From positions 1-25,722 of the forward strand of contig DATLEF010000101.1 of the NCBI GenBank assembly GCA_035525455.1: a stretch of DNA of 25,722 nucleotides. The letters run 5' to 3'. The stretch is from JAQGMV01 sp035525455. Its GTDB lineage: Bacteria > Pseudomonadota > Gammaproteobacteria > Burkholderiales > SG8-41. The position numbers and the translations under genes are program-made. Below are positions 1-6,598 of the stretch, in pieces. How positions within the stretch are numbered: position 1 is the stretch's first letter; each line of letters opens with the position of its first letter. Under the pieces are notes generated by a model. It was not told the origin of the DNA, did not search any database, and worked only from the letters and a program-made list of their open reading frames with translations.

Positions 1-98
1 CCTGTCTCCGGCATCGTTCCGGCGTGCCAGATTCCGAGAAAGGCGAGCAGAATCACAAGCGAGAGCAGCGGTGCCCCCCAAACGTTGATTCCTTTCAT
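1..98 (-). CDS. ABC transporter permease, nitrate type (NrtB-like), N-terminal fragment
   Basis: An ATG at 98-96 on the minus strand opens a frame that runs off the left edge of the window. Only about 32 residues are visible, beginning MKGINVWGAPLLSLVILL, that is, a short cytoplasmic start followed by the first membrane helix. It starts 3 bases after the stop of the substrate-binding protein gene, so the two are almost certainly co-transcribed. In NrtABC/CmpABC-type importers the permease gene commonly follows the binding-protein gene, and that position is the main reason for the call. The fragment is too short to confirm the permease family from sequence alone. Confidence 0.65.
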   Translation of the reverse strand, partial: MKGINVWGAPLLSLVILLAFLGIWHAGTMPET

Positions 99-101
99 TG
101 T

Positions 102-1499
102 CTACACCGTCCGCTTGATCGCGAAGCTCGCGAGATACGCGTCCGGTCTAGCGGGATCGAACTCCTTGCCCATCACCACGAACTTCTTGTTCGGCGACGC
201 CGGCGTTTTCATCCCGGCTTCCTTCATGAGCTTCGCGGCGTCGGTGGCGAGGAACACTTCGCGCGCGACTTTGGCGTAGTCGACGTCGCCTTTGAGCTGC
301 CCCCAGCGCTTCATCTGGGTGAGGATCCACACCGCGAAAGACTGGTACGGGAAAGGATCGAAATCGATGCGGTTCGGCTCCTTGCGTATGTTGCCGAGTC
401 CGTCGGCGAACGTGCCGGTCAGCACCTGCTCGATCACCGTCACCGGCTGGTTGAGGTAGTTCGCGGGCGCGATCGCCTCGGCGATCTGCTTGCGGTTCTC
501 GGGCTTGGTCGCGAACGCGGTCGCGTCGACGATCGATTTCAGGAGCGCCCGGTAAGTGCCTGGGTACTGCGTGACGAACTCCCGGCTCACGGCGAATGCG
601 CAGCACGGGTGCCCGTCCCAGATTTCCTTCGAAAGGATGTGGATGAAGCCCACGCCGTCATACACCGCGCGCTGGTTGACCGGGTCGGGCGCGAGGAAGC
701 CGTCAATATTGTCCGCGCGCAGGTTGGCGACCATCTCCGGCGGCGGCACCGAGCGGATCTGGATGTCGCGGTCGGGATCGAGACCGTGCTCGGCCACGAA
801 ATAGCGCAGCAGATAGTTGTGCATCGAGTAATCGAATGGCACCGCGAACTTGAAGCCTTTCCACTGCTTCGGATCGCGCTTGTCCTTGTGCTTAACGCTA
901 AGCGTGATCGCCTGGCCGTTGATGTTCTCGACCGCCGGCATCGTGTACGGAATCGGCTTCGCGCCGACGCCGAGCGTAATGGCGAGCGGCATCGGAGAGA
1001 GCATGTGCGCAGCGTCGTACTCTTTGTTCAGCGTCTTGTCGCGTATGACGGCCCAGCCCGCGGTCTTCACCACCTCGACGTTGAGGCCCTGCCGTCCGTA
1101 GAAACCCATCGGCTGCGCCATGATGATCGGCGTGCCGCAGGTGATCGGAATGAAGCCGACCTTGAGATTGGGTTTCTCGATTTTTCCGCTTTGAGCGAAT
1201 ACGTCCTTTGCAGCCGCCAGAGGGAAGAGCGCCGAGACGGCCGCGAGCGCCGTGCTACTGCCGACTGCCTGAATGAAACGACGGCGCGTGGCATCGTGGG
1301 GAAAGAGCGCCCGCATGACTGCGTTTTCGACGGCGCGGCTGCCGAGCGCCTCGGTATCTGATGAGGCCGCGCTCAGGTCGGACGCATGCTCGGCTGCGCT
1401 CGGATCAGTCGCATGCTCGGCTGCGCTCGCGTGGCGGCCGCAACCGCAGCCCGAGCCGAGCGTGACTTCGCCATCGAACGGATTCTTGAACGCAGACAT
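102..1499 (-). CDS. nrtA: Tat-exported NrtA/CmpA-family ABC substrate-binding protein (probable nitrate)
   Basis: 465 residues. The protein should capture nitrate (or a related oxyanion) in the periplasm and deliver it to an ABC importer. The ATG at 1499 is chosen because GAGGAG lies 6 bases upstream; a longer frame to 1613 has no such site. Residues 1-70 form an unusual leader with a CGCGRH motif at 18-23 and a two-copy 9-residue repeat. A twin-arginine signal follows (RRRF at 72-75, hydrophobic stretch, AFAQ-like end near 103). The mature part carries the family pattern GFIPITCGTPIIMAQPMGFY and a type-2 periplasmic binding fold length. The permease gene follows at once. A candidate sigma-54 promoter with an NtrC-like site lies upstream, which fits nitrogen control. 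The family is clear; nitrate as substrate, rather than bicarbonate, nitrite or cyanate, is inferred. Confidence 0.85.
   Translation of the reverse strand: MSAFKNPFDGEVTLGSGCGCGRHASAAEHATDPSAAEHASDLSAASSDTEALGSRAVENAVMRALFPHDATRRRFIQAVGSSTALAAVSALFPLAAAKDVFAQSGKIEKPNLKVGFIPITCGTPIIMAQPMGFYGRQGLNVEVVKTAGWAVIRDKTLNKEYDAAHMLSPMPLAITLGVGAKPIPYTMPAVENINGQAITLSVKHKDKRDPKQWKGFKFAVPFDYSMHNYLLRYFVAEHGLDPDRDIQIRSVPPPEMVANLRADNIDGFLAPDPVNQRAVYDGVGFIHILSKEIWDGHPCCAFAVSREFVTQYPGTYRALLKSIVDATAFATKPENRKQIAEAIAPANYLNQPVTVIEQVLTGTFADGLGNIRKEPNRIDFDPFPYQSFAVWILTQMKRWGQLKGDVDYAKVAREVFLATDAAKLMKEAGMKTPASPNKKFVVMGKEFDPARPDAYLASFAIKRTV
1383..1429. repeat. Tandem 27-bp repeat inside nrtA (two copies of a 20-bp perfect core)
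   Basis: The same 20 bases occur at 1383-1402 and 1410-1429, a period of 27 bp (9 codons). In the protein this gives two successive copies of roughly (T/S)DPSAAEHA between the CGCGRH motif and the Tat signal. The period keeps the reading frame, so copy number could vary without breaking the gene. Confidence 0.8.
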
Positions 1500-1531
1500 C
1501 GGCTTCTCCTCATTATGACGGCTCGGCCGTT

Positions 1532-1548
1532 TGCACGATGCATACCAG
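1532..1548 (-). promoter_or_regulatory. Candidate sigma-54 (-24/-12) promoter for nrtA
   Basis: The minus strand reads CTGGTATGCATCGTGCA, compared with the sigma-54 consensus YTGGCACGNNNNTTGCW. The essential GG and GC dinucleotides are present with exactly 10 bases between them; three other specified positions differ. Transcription would start near 1521, leaving a leader of about 22 nt that contains the GAGGAG ribosome site. The match is by eye and has not been scored against the genome background. Confidence 0.5.
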
Positions 1549-1657
1549 GCTGCATCCCAGGGCTTACGCACCAAATCAAAAAGCTGTTTTTGCTCGCAAA
1601 TCAGCGCTCGCACGGCTGATGGCGCACGACCTCAAAGGAAATCAGGCGCGCGAGTCG

Positions 1658-1674
1658 CGCACGCTATTAGTGCG
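1658..1674 (-). promoter_or_regulatory. Candidate NtrC-type enhancer site upstream of nrtA
   Basis: The minus strand reads CGCACTAATAGCGTGCG, which contains GCAC-N7-GTGC, the core spacing of known NtrC sites such as those at glnA (GCACTATATTGGTGC). Its centre is about 145 bp upstream of the predicted sigma-54 start, within the usual range for an NtrC enhancer. A single site was found; NtrC promoters often have two. Confidence 0.45.
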
Positions 1675-1712
1675 CGAAGCACCGAATTGGCGCTCGATCC
1701 GACCGAGTGAAA

Positions 1713-1721
1713 TGCGATAAT
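1713..1721 (+). promoter_or_regulatory. Candidate extended -10 promoter for the GT39 gene
   Basis: TGCGATAAT resembles an extended -10 element (TGnTATAAT). No good -35 is present at 16-18 bases. A start near 1728 would lie 32 nt before the GTG at 1760. The 1500-1759 stretch otherwise holds only the divergent nrtA control sites; I see no gene in it. Confidence 0.35.
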
Positions 1722-1759
1722 CGCCGCAGCCATAACAAGAAGAGCCCGATGGATCATGC

Positions 1760-3391
1760 GTGCGGCATAGCGCCGTATTCGTCCTGCTGATGCCTGCGCG
1801 TCGCCTGCTCGTCGGGCTGCTCTGTCTGGCGTGGCTCATTCCAGGCCTCATCGCCCACGACCCGTGGAAACCCGACGAGGCTTATACCTTCGGCGTCGTG
1901 TATGAAATGATCCGCGGCGGCTCGTGGATCGCACCTGCGCTCGCCGGAGAGCCTTTCCTGAAAGAGCCGCCGCTTTATTACCTCACCGCTGCCGCAAGCG
2001 CGATTTTCTTTTCTCCCCTGCTGCCGCTGCATGACGGCGCACGGCTCGCGACGGGTTTGTATATCGCGCTGACACTGCTGTTCTGCGGGCTCGCAGGACG
2101 CGAGCTGAATGGGCCCGGCTTCGCTTCACTGGCAATTGCGCTGTTGATCGGTTGCTTTGGCCTGGTTGTTCGCAGTCACCAACTCGTTCCACAGGTAGCG
2201 GGCATGGCGGGCTTTGCAATGGCGTACTACGGTTGTGCGCGTGCGCTGCGCGGGCCGCTAGGGGGCCTTTGGCTGGGCACCGGGCTGGGCATCGTCTTTT
2301 TGTCGCAGGGCATACCCGAAACCGTGATCGTCGCCTTGATCGCGCTGCTGCTGCCGCTCGTGAGCAGCGCGTGGCGGACGCGCGACTACGCGCTCGCCTT
2401 AGGGCTGGCCCTGCTTACGGCTCTGCCCTGGTTTACGATCTGGCCGCTGCTGCTGCACACCTATTCGCCCGAGCTTTTCCGTGCCTGGCTGCAGTCGGAA
2501 ACCGTAGCGCGGCTGTACGCGGGTGCCCGTACCGGACTCTATTACCTGCGCATCATGCCGTGGTATGCGTGGCCGCTGTGGCCGCTCGCGCTGTGGGCGT
2601 TGTGGCGTGCATTTGGGGGCAGCCCTGTGAAGCCTGCGATAAGTCTGCCGCTCACCGGTTTCGTGATCACCCTGCTCGCTTTGTCCGAGGCGACGGACAA
2701 GCGCGAGCTTTACGCGCTGCCGCTGCTGTTGCCGCTGACACTGCTTGCAACGCCGGGCGCAGCGACATTGCGCCGCGGCGCGGCAAACGCCTGGTACTGG
2801 TTTGCCGTCATGGGGTTCACGTTTTTCATGTTGGTCGGGTGGGTGTACTGGTCGGGTCTCGAGCTGGGGGTGCCGCCGCGACTGCACGCGCACCTGCATC
2901 GCATTCAGCCTGGCTATACGCCGGGATTCAAACTGCTCCCGTTTGCGCTGGGCGCGCTGTATACCATCGCCTGGATCGCCGTGCTCGCGCGGCTGAAACG
3001 CAGCCCCGAGCGGCCCGCGTTCGTGTGGGCGGCGGGCGTGACGCTCACGTGGGCGCTGCTGGCAATACTCTTCATCGGCTGGATCGACACCGGTAAAAGC
3101 TATCGCAGCATGATCCGCAGTCTCGAAGCTGCATTACCGCCGAGCCACCGCTGCGTTTCCAGCCGCGAGCTCGGCGAGCCGCAGCGCGCGATGCTGCATT
3201 ATTTTGCCGGCATCGTGACTTTTCGCGAGGAGGCTGCGGAGCGCCGGCGCGACTGCGACCTGATGCTCGTGCAAGGCTCGCCTCAGGATGAAAAAGCGCC
3301 GCCCGGCAACTGGATCAAGATTTGGGAGGGCAACCGTCCGGGCGACAAAGTGGAACGATACCGGCTTTACCGCCGTATCGTTCCGCGGTAG
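1760..3391 (+). CDS. GT39/ArnT-like integral membrane glycosyltransferase
   Basis: 543 residues. Proteins of this family move a sugar from a polyprenyl-phosphate carrier to an acceptor outside the inner membrane, such as lipid A (ArnT) or a protein. The sequence shows about ten or more hydrophobic helices, and after the first one the acidic loop HDPWKPDEAYTFG, which matches the conserved periplasmic acidic motif of GT39/GT83 enzymes. The PLYYLTAA segment just after is also typical. The last 90 or so residues are soluble. The GTG at 1760 has a GGA six bases before it; an in-frame ATG at 1790 (MPARRLL) has no ribosome site but gives an N-terminus of more usual length. No arn or eptA neighbours are present, so acceptor and sugar are unknown. 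Confidence 0.8.
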   Translation: MRHSAVFVLLMPARRLLVGLLCLAWLIPGLIAHDPWKPDEAYTFGVVYEMIRGGSWIAPALAGEPFLKEPPLYYLTAAASAIFFSPLLPLHDGARLATGLYIALTLLFCGLAGRELNGPGFASLAIALLIGCFGLVVRSHQLVPQVAGMAGFAMAYYGCARALRGPLGGLWLGTGLGIVFLSQGIPETVIVALIALLLPLVSSAWRTRDYALALGLALLTALPWFTIWPLLLHTYSPELFRAWLQSETVARLYAGARTGLYYLRIMPWYAWPLWPLALWALWRAFGGSPVKPAISLPLTGFVITLLALSEATDKRELYALPLLLPLTLLATPGAATLRRGAANAWYWFAVMGFTFFMLVGWVYWSGLELGVPPRLHAHLHRIQPGYTPGFKLLPFALGALYTIAWIAVLARLKRSPERPAFVWAAGVTLTWALLAILFIGWIDTGKSYRSMIRSLEAALPPSHRCVSSRELGEPQRAMLHYFAGIVTFREEAAERRRDCDLMLVQGSPQDEKAPPGNWIKIWEGNRPGDKVERYRLYRRIVPR

Positions 3392-3398
3392 CGGAACG
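3379..3398 (+). other. Perfect 8-bp hairpin spanning the stop codon of the GT39 gene
   Basis: CGTTCCGC and GCGGAACG are separated by the 4-base loop GGTA, and the TAG stop at 3389-3391 lies across loop and stem. No run of T follows, so this is not a classical intrinsic terminator. It could attenuate read-through into hslO or protect the 3' end. Confidence 0.5.
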
Positions 3399-3455
3399 CA
3401 GGAATTATTCGGGGCGGGCACGGTCCAATTTCGTTCGATAAAAATCAGAGACCTC

Positions 3456-4328
3456 ATGAACGACACTCTTCAGCGCTTTATTTTCGAAGGCGCACCGATC
3501 CGCGGGGAGATTGCGCACCTCAACGCCACCTGGCGCGCGGTACTCGAGCGCCACGACTATCCGCCCGTGCTCCGCCGGATACTGGGCGAATTGATGGCCG
3601 CCGGCGCACTGCTCGCTGCGACACTCAAATTCGAGGGCGCCATCATCCTGCAGCTGCAGGGCAACGGCCCGGTGAAGCTCATCGTCGTCGAGTGCACGAG
3701 CGAGCAGACGCTGCGCGCAACCGCTAAATGGACGGGCACGCTCGAGGACACGGCGGGTCTCGATACGCTGCTCGGCGAAGGGCGTTTCGTCATTACGCTC
3801 GTTCCGGGCGAAGGACGACCGACGTACCAAGGCGTGGTCGAGATCGATGCCGCAGGCGTTGCCGCTTCGCTCGAGCACTACATGCAGACTTCCGAGCAGC
3901 TCGATACGCGCCTGTGGCTCGCCGCAGGCGACGATCACGCCGCCGGCCTCCTGCTGCAGAAGCTGCCGGCGCGCGAAGAGCCCGATCAGGACAGCTGGAA
4001 TCGTGCGACCAAGCTCGCAGAAACCATCACCGATCCGGAGCTGCTCCAACTTCCGGCGCAGCGGCTCCTGCATCGGCTCTATCATGCGGAAGACATCCGG
4101 CTCTTCGAGCCGCGGCCCGTGTCGTTTCGATGCTCGTGCTCGAACGAGCGCGTCGGCGCGATGCTGCGCATGCTGGGTTACGCGGAAGTGCGCTCGATAC
4201 TCGAAGAGCGCGACGCGGTGGAAGTGACATGCGAATTCTGCAATCGCGCGTATCGCTACGACAGTGTCGATGCCGAGCAGCTTTTCGCGGCCGCGCACCC
4301 GGCCCAGGCGCCAAGCACACGTCATTGA
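3456..4328 (+). CDS. hslO: Redox-regulated chaperone Hsp33
   Basis: 290 residues, the normal size for the family. Hsp33 is a cytoplasmic holdase that is switched on when oxidation and unfolding release zinc from four C-terminal cysteines. These are visible as C226-S-C228 and C259-E-F-C262 (CxC...CxxC). The N-terminal domain (1-175) starts NDTLQRFIFEGAPIRGEI, which is characteristic. The ATG at 3456 is chosen because it aligns with that N-terminus; a longer frame from 3288 lies inside the preceding gene. The ribosome site is weak (AGAG). A GATAAA at 3437-3442 could be a -10 box but lacks a -35. It may also be read through from the glycosyltransferase gene 64 bases upstream. Confidence 0.95.
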   Translation: MNDTLQRFIFEGAPIRGEIAHLNATWRAVLERHDYPPVLRRILGELMAAGALLAATLKFEGAIILQLQGNGPVKLIVVECTSEQTLRATAKWTGTLEDTAGLDTLLGEGRFVITLVPGEGRPTYQGVVEIDAAGVAASLEHYMQTSEQLDTRLWLAAGDDHAAGLLLQKLPAREEPDQDSWNRATKLAETITDPELLQLPAQRLLHRLYHAEDIRLFEPRPVSFRCSCSNERVGAMLRMLGYAEVRSILEERDAVEVTCEFCNRAYRYDSVDAEQLFAAAHPAQAPSTRH

Positions 4329-4345
4329 AATGCCGGGGCGTTGTT

Positions 4346-4375
4346 TTGCCCACATGCCCGGCGCAGGCGTAAACT
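4346..4375 (+). promoter_or_regulatory. Candidate sigma-70 promoter for the thiolase gene
   Basis: TTGCCC and TAAACT are 18 bases apart (4 of 6 matches each). The start would be near 4382, about 60 nt before the ATG. The context CGTAAACTGA recurs at 16365 upstream of another gene, which slightly strengthens the call. Confidence 0.35.
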
Positions 4376-4441
4376 GAGCGTTCCCCGCAGTCTCCAACGC
4401 CAGCCCCTGCCAATCCACTGCGACAATCCAAGGAGAAACTC

Positions 4442-5629
4442 ATGAACAGCGAACGCGAAGTGGTGATCCTGAGCGGTGTGCGCACGGCGATCGGCGATTA
4501 TGGCGGCGCGCTGAAAGACATGCCGCCGAGCGAGCTTGCCGCCACCGTGATCAGGGAAGCGGTGAAGCGCGCGAAGATCGATCCCAAGCAGGTCAATCAG
4601 CTCGTGCTCGGGAACGTCATCCACACCGAAGCGAAAGACATGTACATCTCGCGTGTGGCGTGCATCAAAGGCGGCCTGCCGCAGGACACCACCGCGCTCA
4701 CCGTGAACCGCCTTTGCGGGAGCGGTCTGCAGGCGATCGTCAGCGCCGCGCAGGCGATCCAGCTCGGCGATGCCGATGTCGCGGTCGGCGCTGGCGCCGA
4801 GTCGATGAGCCGCGGCGGCTTCCTCGATCCCTCGAAGCGCTGGGGTGCGCGCATGGGCGACAGCACTCAGATCGACATGATGGTCGGCGCGCTGACAGAT
4901 CCGTTCGATACCGGCCACATGGGAGTCACGGCCGAAAACATCGCAGAGCAATGGAAGATCGGGCGCCAGGAGCAGGACGAGTTCGCGGTCGAAAGTCACC
5001 GCCGTGCGGTCAACGCAATCGAGAAAGGGCGCTTCAAGGAGCAGATCGTCCCGATCGAGCTCAAGACTCGCAAAGGCACGGTCGTTTTCGACAAAGACGA
5101 GCACCCGCGCGCGGATACCACTATCGAAGGCATGGCCAAGCTTCGCGCCGTCTTCAAGAAGGAAGGCAGCGTAACCGCCGGCAACGCTTCGGGCATCAAC
5201 GACGGCGCTGCTGCGGTCGTGCTCATGGAAGCTGAAGCCGCCAAGAAAGCGGGGTTGAAGCCGATGGCGCGGCTCGTCTCCTACGGCCTTGCCGGCGTCG
5301 ATCCGAAGATCATGGGCATTGGTCCGGTTCCGGCCGTAAAGCGTGCGCTCGACAAGGCAGGACTCACTGTCGACGACATGGACGTGATCGAATCGAATGA
5401 AGCCTTCGCCGTACAGGCGCTCGCGGTATCGTGCGATCTCAAATTCGATCCGGCGAAAACGAACCCGAACGGCGGCGCAGTCGGGCTCGGTCATCCGATC
5501 GGGGCCACCGGGGCGGTGCTTACCGTGAAAGCGCTGTACGAGCTGCAGCGCACCGGCGGGCGCTATGCGCTCGTGACCATGTGCATAGGAGGCGGCCAAG
5601 GGATAGCCGCGGTGTTCGAACGGATTTAA
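4442..5629 (+). CDS. Acetyl-CoA acetyltransferase (thiolase II)
   Basis: 395 residues, typical of biosynthetic thiolases. It joins two acetyl-CoA to acetoacetyl-CoA, or cleaves it in reverse, in the cytoplasm. The three thiolase signatures are intact: nucleophile C92 in NRLCGSGLQAI, H351 in GLGHPIGATGA, and C381 in CIGGGQGIA. AAGGAG lies 6 bases before the ATG, a strong ribosome site. It stands alone: no phaB or phaC follows, and a bidirectional terminator lies downstream. PhaA, AtoB and BktB cannot be told apart from this sequence. The PhaM-like gene at 22509 in the same window makes a role in polyhydroxybutyrate supply possible but does not prove it. Confidence 0.93.
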   Translation: MNSEREVVILSGVRTAIGDYGGALKDMPPSELAATVIREAVKRAKIDPKQVNQLVLGNVIHTEAKDMYISRVACIKGGLPQDTTALTVNRLCGSGLQAIVSAAQAIQLGDADVAVGAGAESMSRGGFLDPSKRWGARMGDSTQIDMMVGALTDPFDTGHMGVTAENIAEQWKIGRQEQDEFAVESHRRAVNAIEKGRFKEQIVPIELKTRKGTVVFDKDEHPRADTTIEGMAKLRAVFKKEGSVTAGNASGINDGAAAVVLMEAEAAKKAGLKPMARLVSYGLAGVDPKIMGIGPVPAVKRALDKAGLTVDDMDVIESNEAFAVQALAVSCDLKFDPAKTNPNGGAVGLGHPIGATGAVLTVKALYELQRTGGRYALVTMCIGGGQGIAAVFERI

Positions 5630-5679
5630 CGACTCAATCCGTTCGCTGCCGCGGCGATCGAACGCCCGGTAAACGAACA

Positions 5680-5701
5680 GAGGGAAACCCAGGTTTCCCT
5701 C
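5680..5701. repeat. Perfect 10-bp inverted repeat after the thiolase gene
   Basis: GAGGGAAACC and GGTTTCCCTC are separated by two bases. No T-run follows on either side. It lies 50 bases past the thiolase stop and may be an mRNA 3'-end structure upstream of the true terminator. Confidence 0.5.
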
Positions 5702-5756
5702 CGTTACCTCCCTTCCTTCGGCTCGCTGCGGCTCGCTCCGCCGCCCTAAACCCGCC

Positions 5757-5791
5757 AAAAAATGCCGCGAGGAATCGCGGCGTTTTCATTT
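5757..5791. terminator. Bidirectional intrinsic terminator between the thiolase and EI24 genes
   Basis: A 7-bp GC-rich stem (GCCGCGA / TCGCGGC, 5764-5770 and 5775-5781) with a 4-base loop. On the plus strand it is followed by GTTTTCATTT; on the minus strand by ATTTTTT. It sits between two convergent genes and can serve both. Confidence 0.8.
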
Positions 5792-6512
5792 ACGAAATCG
5801 GGTTTAAGCGCAGCTGTGCGAGCTCACGCAGGCAGAAGTGGGTGAACGCGAGTCCCGATACGACCGGCGCGATGAGATTGACGAAAGGCACGTAGTACAG
5901 AAACGCCGCAAGAAGCCCAAGCGTATACAGGCTTCCTTTGGTGCGCGCGACGATGCCGCGGTACTCATCGCGGCTTGCGTGCTCCGCCAGCGCCTCGTAG
6001 CGAAACAGCCGCTGGTTGAGGTACGCCGCATTGAACGCAGGAAGCAGGACGGCGCCTATGCCGGTCAGCCATAGCGGCAGTGTCACGATCCATAACAGCG
6101 CGAATACCGTGAGTGCAATGCCTGCATTGATGATGCTGCCCAGAATGCTCCCGCCAGCGGCTTTTTCGAGACCGGGATAGGCGCGGCCAACGACCGAGAG
6201 GATCGCGGGCATCGCGACGAGCTCGGTCACGAGAATCGCCGTAATCAGCATTGCGGGCAGGAGCAGCACGAGCACCAGGAGCGCGGCGGTGCTCGAGATC
6301 AGCCAGGCCGCGCCGTGTTCGACGAGCCAGCGCGCCACGGCTGTCCCATCGAGCATCGCGCGCAAAGCGCCGGACCAGGAATCCCAGTAGAGCCACGCGA
6401 GCACCGACCAGATCACGATCGCGCCGAGCATAGGCACGAGAAGCACGGCCAGTATGCGCGGCTGGCCGATGTCGCGCAGTGCGCGAGCGAATGCCGTGAA
6501 TACAGGTCCCAT
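5790..6512 (-). CDS. EI24/CysZ-like integral membrane protein
   Basis: 240 residues with about five to six hydrophobic segments, and the overall look of the EI24 (DUF540/CysZ) family. CysZ is a sulfate permease, but many family members in betaproteobacteria are not linked to cysteine genes and have no known role. No cys genes are nearby here. The N-terminus (MGPVFTAFARALRDIGQPRI) matches the family pattern of a short amphipathic region before the first helix. No Shine-Dalgarno site precedes the ATG; instead a TACAAT box lies exactly 6 bases upstream, predicting a leaderless mRNA. It is divergent from pgi and ends at the bidirectional terminator. Family assignment is fairly sure, function is not. 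Confidence 0.75.
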   Translation of the reverse strand: MGPVFTAFARALRDIGQPRILAVLLVPMLGAIVIWSVLAWLYWDSWSGALRAMLDGTAVARWLVEHGAAWLISSTAALLVLVLLLPAMLITAILVTELVAMPAILSVVGRAYPGLEKAAGGSILGSIINAGIALTVFALLWIVTLPLWLTGIGAVLLPAFNAAYLNQRLFRYEALAEHASRDEYRGIVARTKGSLYTLGLLAAFLYYVPFVNLIAPVVSGLAFTHFCLRELAQLRLNPIS

Positions 6513-6518
6513 GGCGCC

Positions 6519-6524
6519 ATTGTA
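6519..6524 (-). promoter_or_regulatory. -10 box of the EI24 gene, predicted leaderless
   Basis: The minus strand reads TACAAT, then GGCGCC, then ATG. The usual spacing puts the transcription start on the A of the ATG (6512). The -35 region near 6542-6547 is poor (AAAGTA). Confidence 0.5.
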
Positions 6525-6552
6525 TGCGCGCAGGACGCGGGTACTTTCCGGT

Positions 6553-6558
6553 TACAAT
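6553..6558 (+). promoter_or_regulatory. -10 box of pgi
   Basis: TACAAT, preceded by GGT; no good -35 at 17 bases (GCAGGA). The start would be near 6565, leaving a 34-nt leader without an obvious ribosome site. The -35 regions of this promoter and of the divergent EI24 promoter lie in the same 20-bp stretch. Confidence 0.4.
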
Positions 6559-6598
6559 CGACTGCGCGTCACGCCGCAAAAGTTTCACTTTCGCTCCC

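Noticed and set aside
24..1361. Long plus-strand open frame (445 codons) opposite nrtA
   Set aside because: Arg/His/Glu-rich translation typical of an antisense shadow in GC-rich DNA; the minus strand encodes a clear substrate-binding protein.
3405..5758. Long minus-strand frames opposite hslO and the thiolase gene
   Set aside because: Both are antisense to genes with intact catalytic or zinc motifs and have biased, low-complexity translations.
5790..6512. CysZ sulfate permease
   Set aside because: The fold family fits, but no sulfate or cysteine genes are near and no CysZ-specific residues could be confirmed, so only the broader family is reported.
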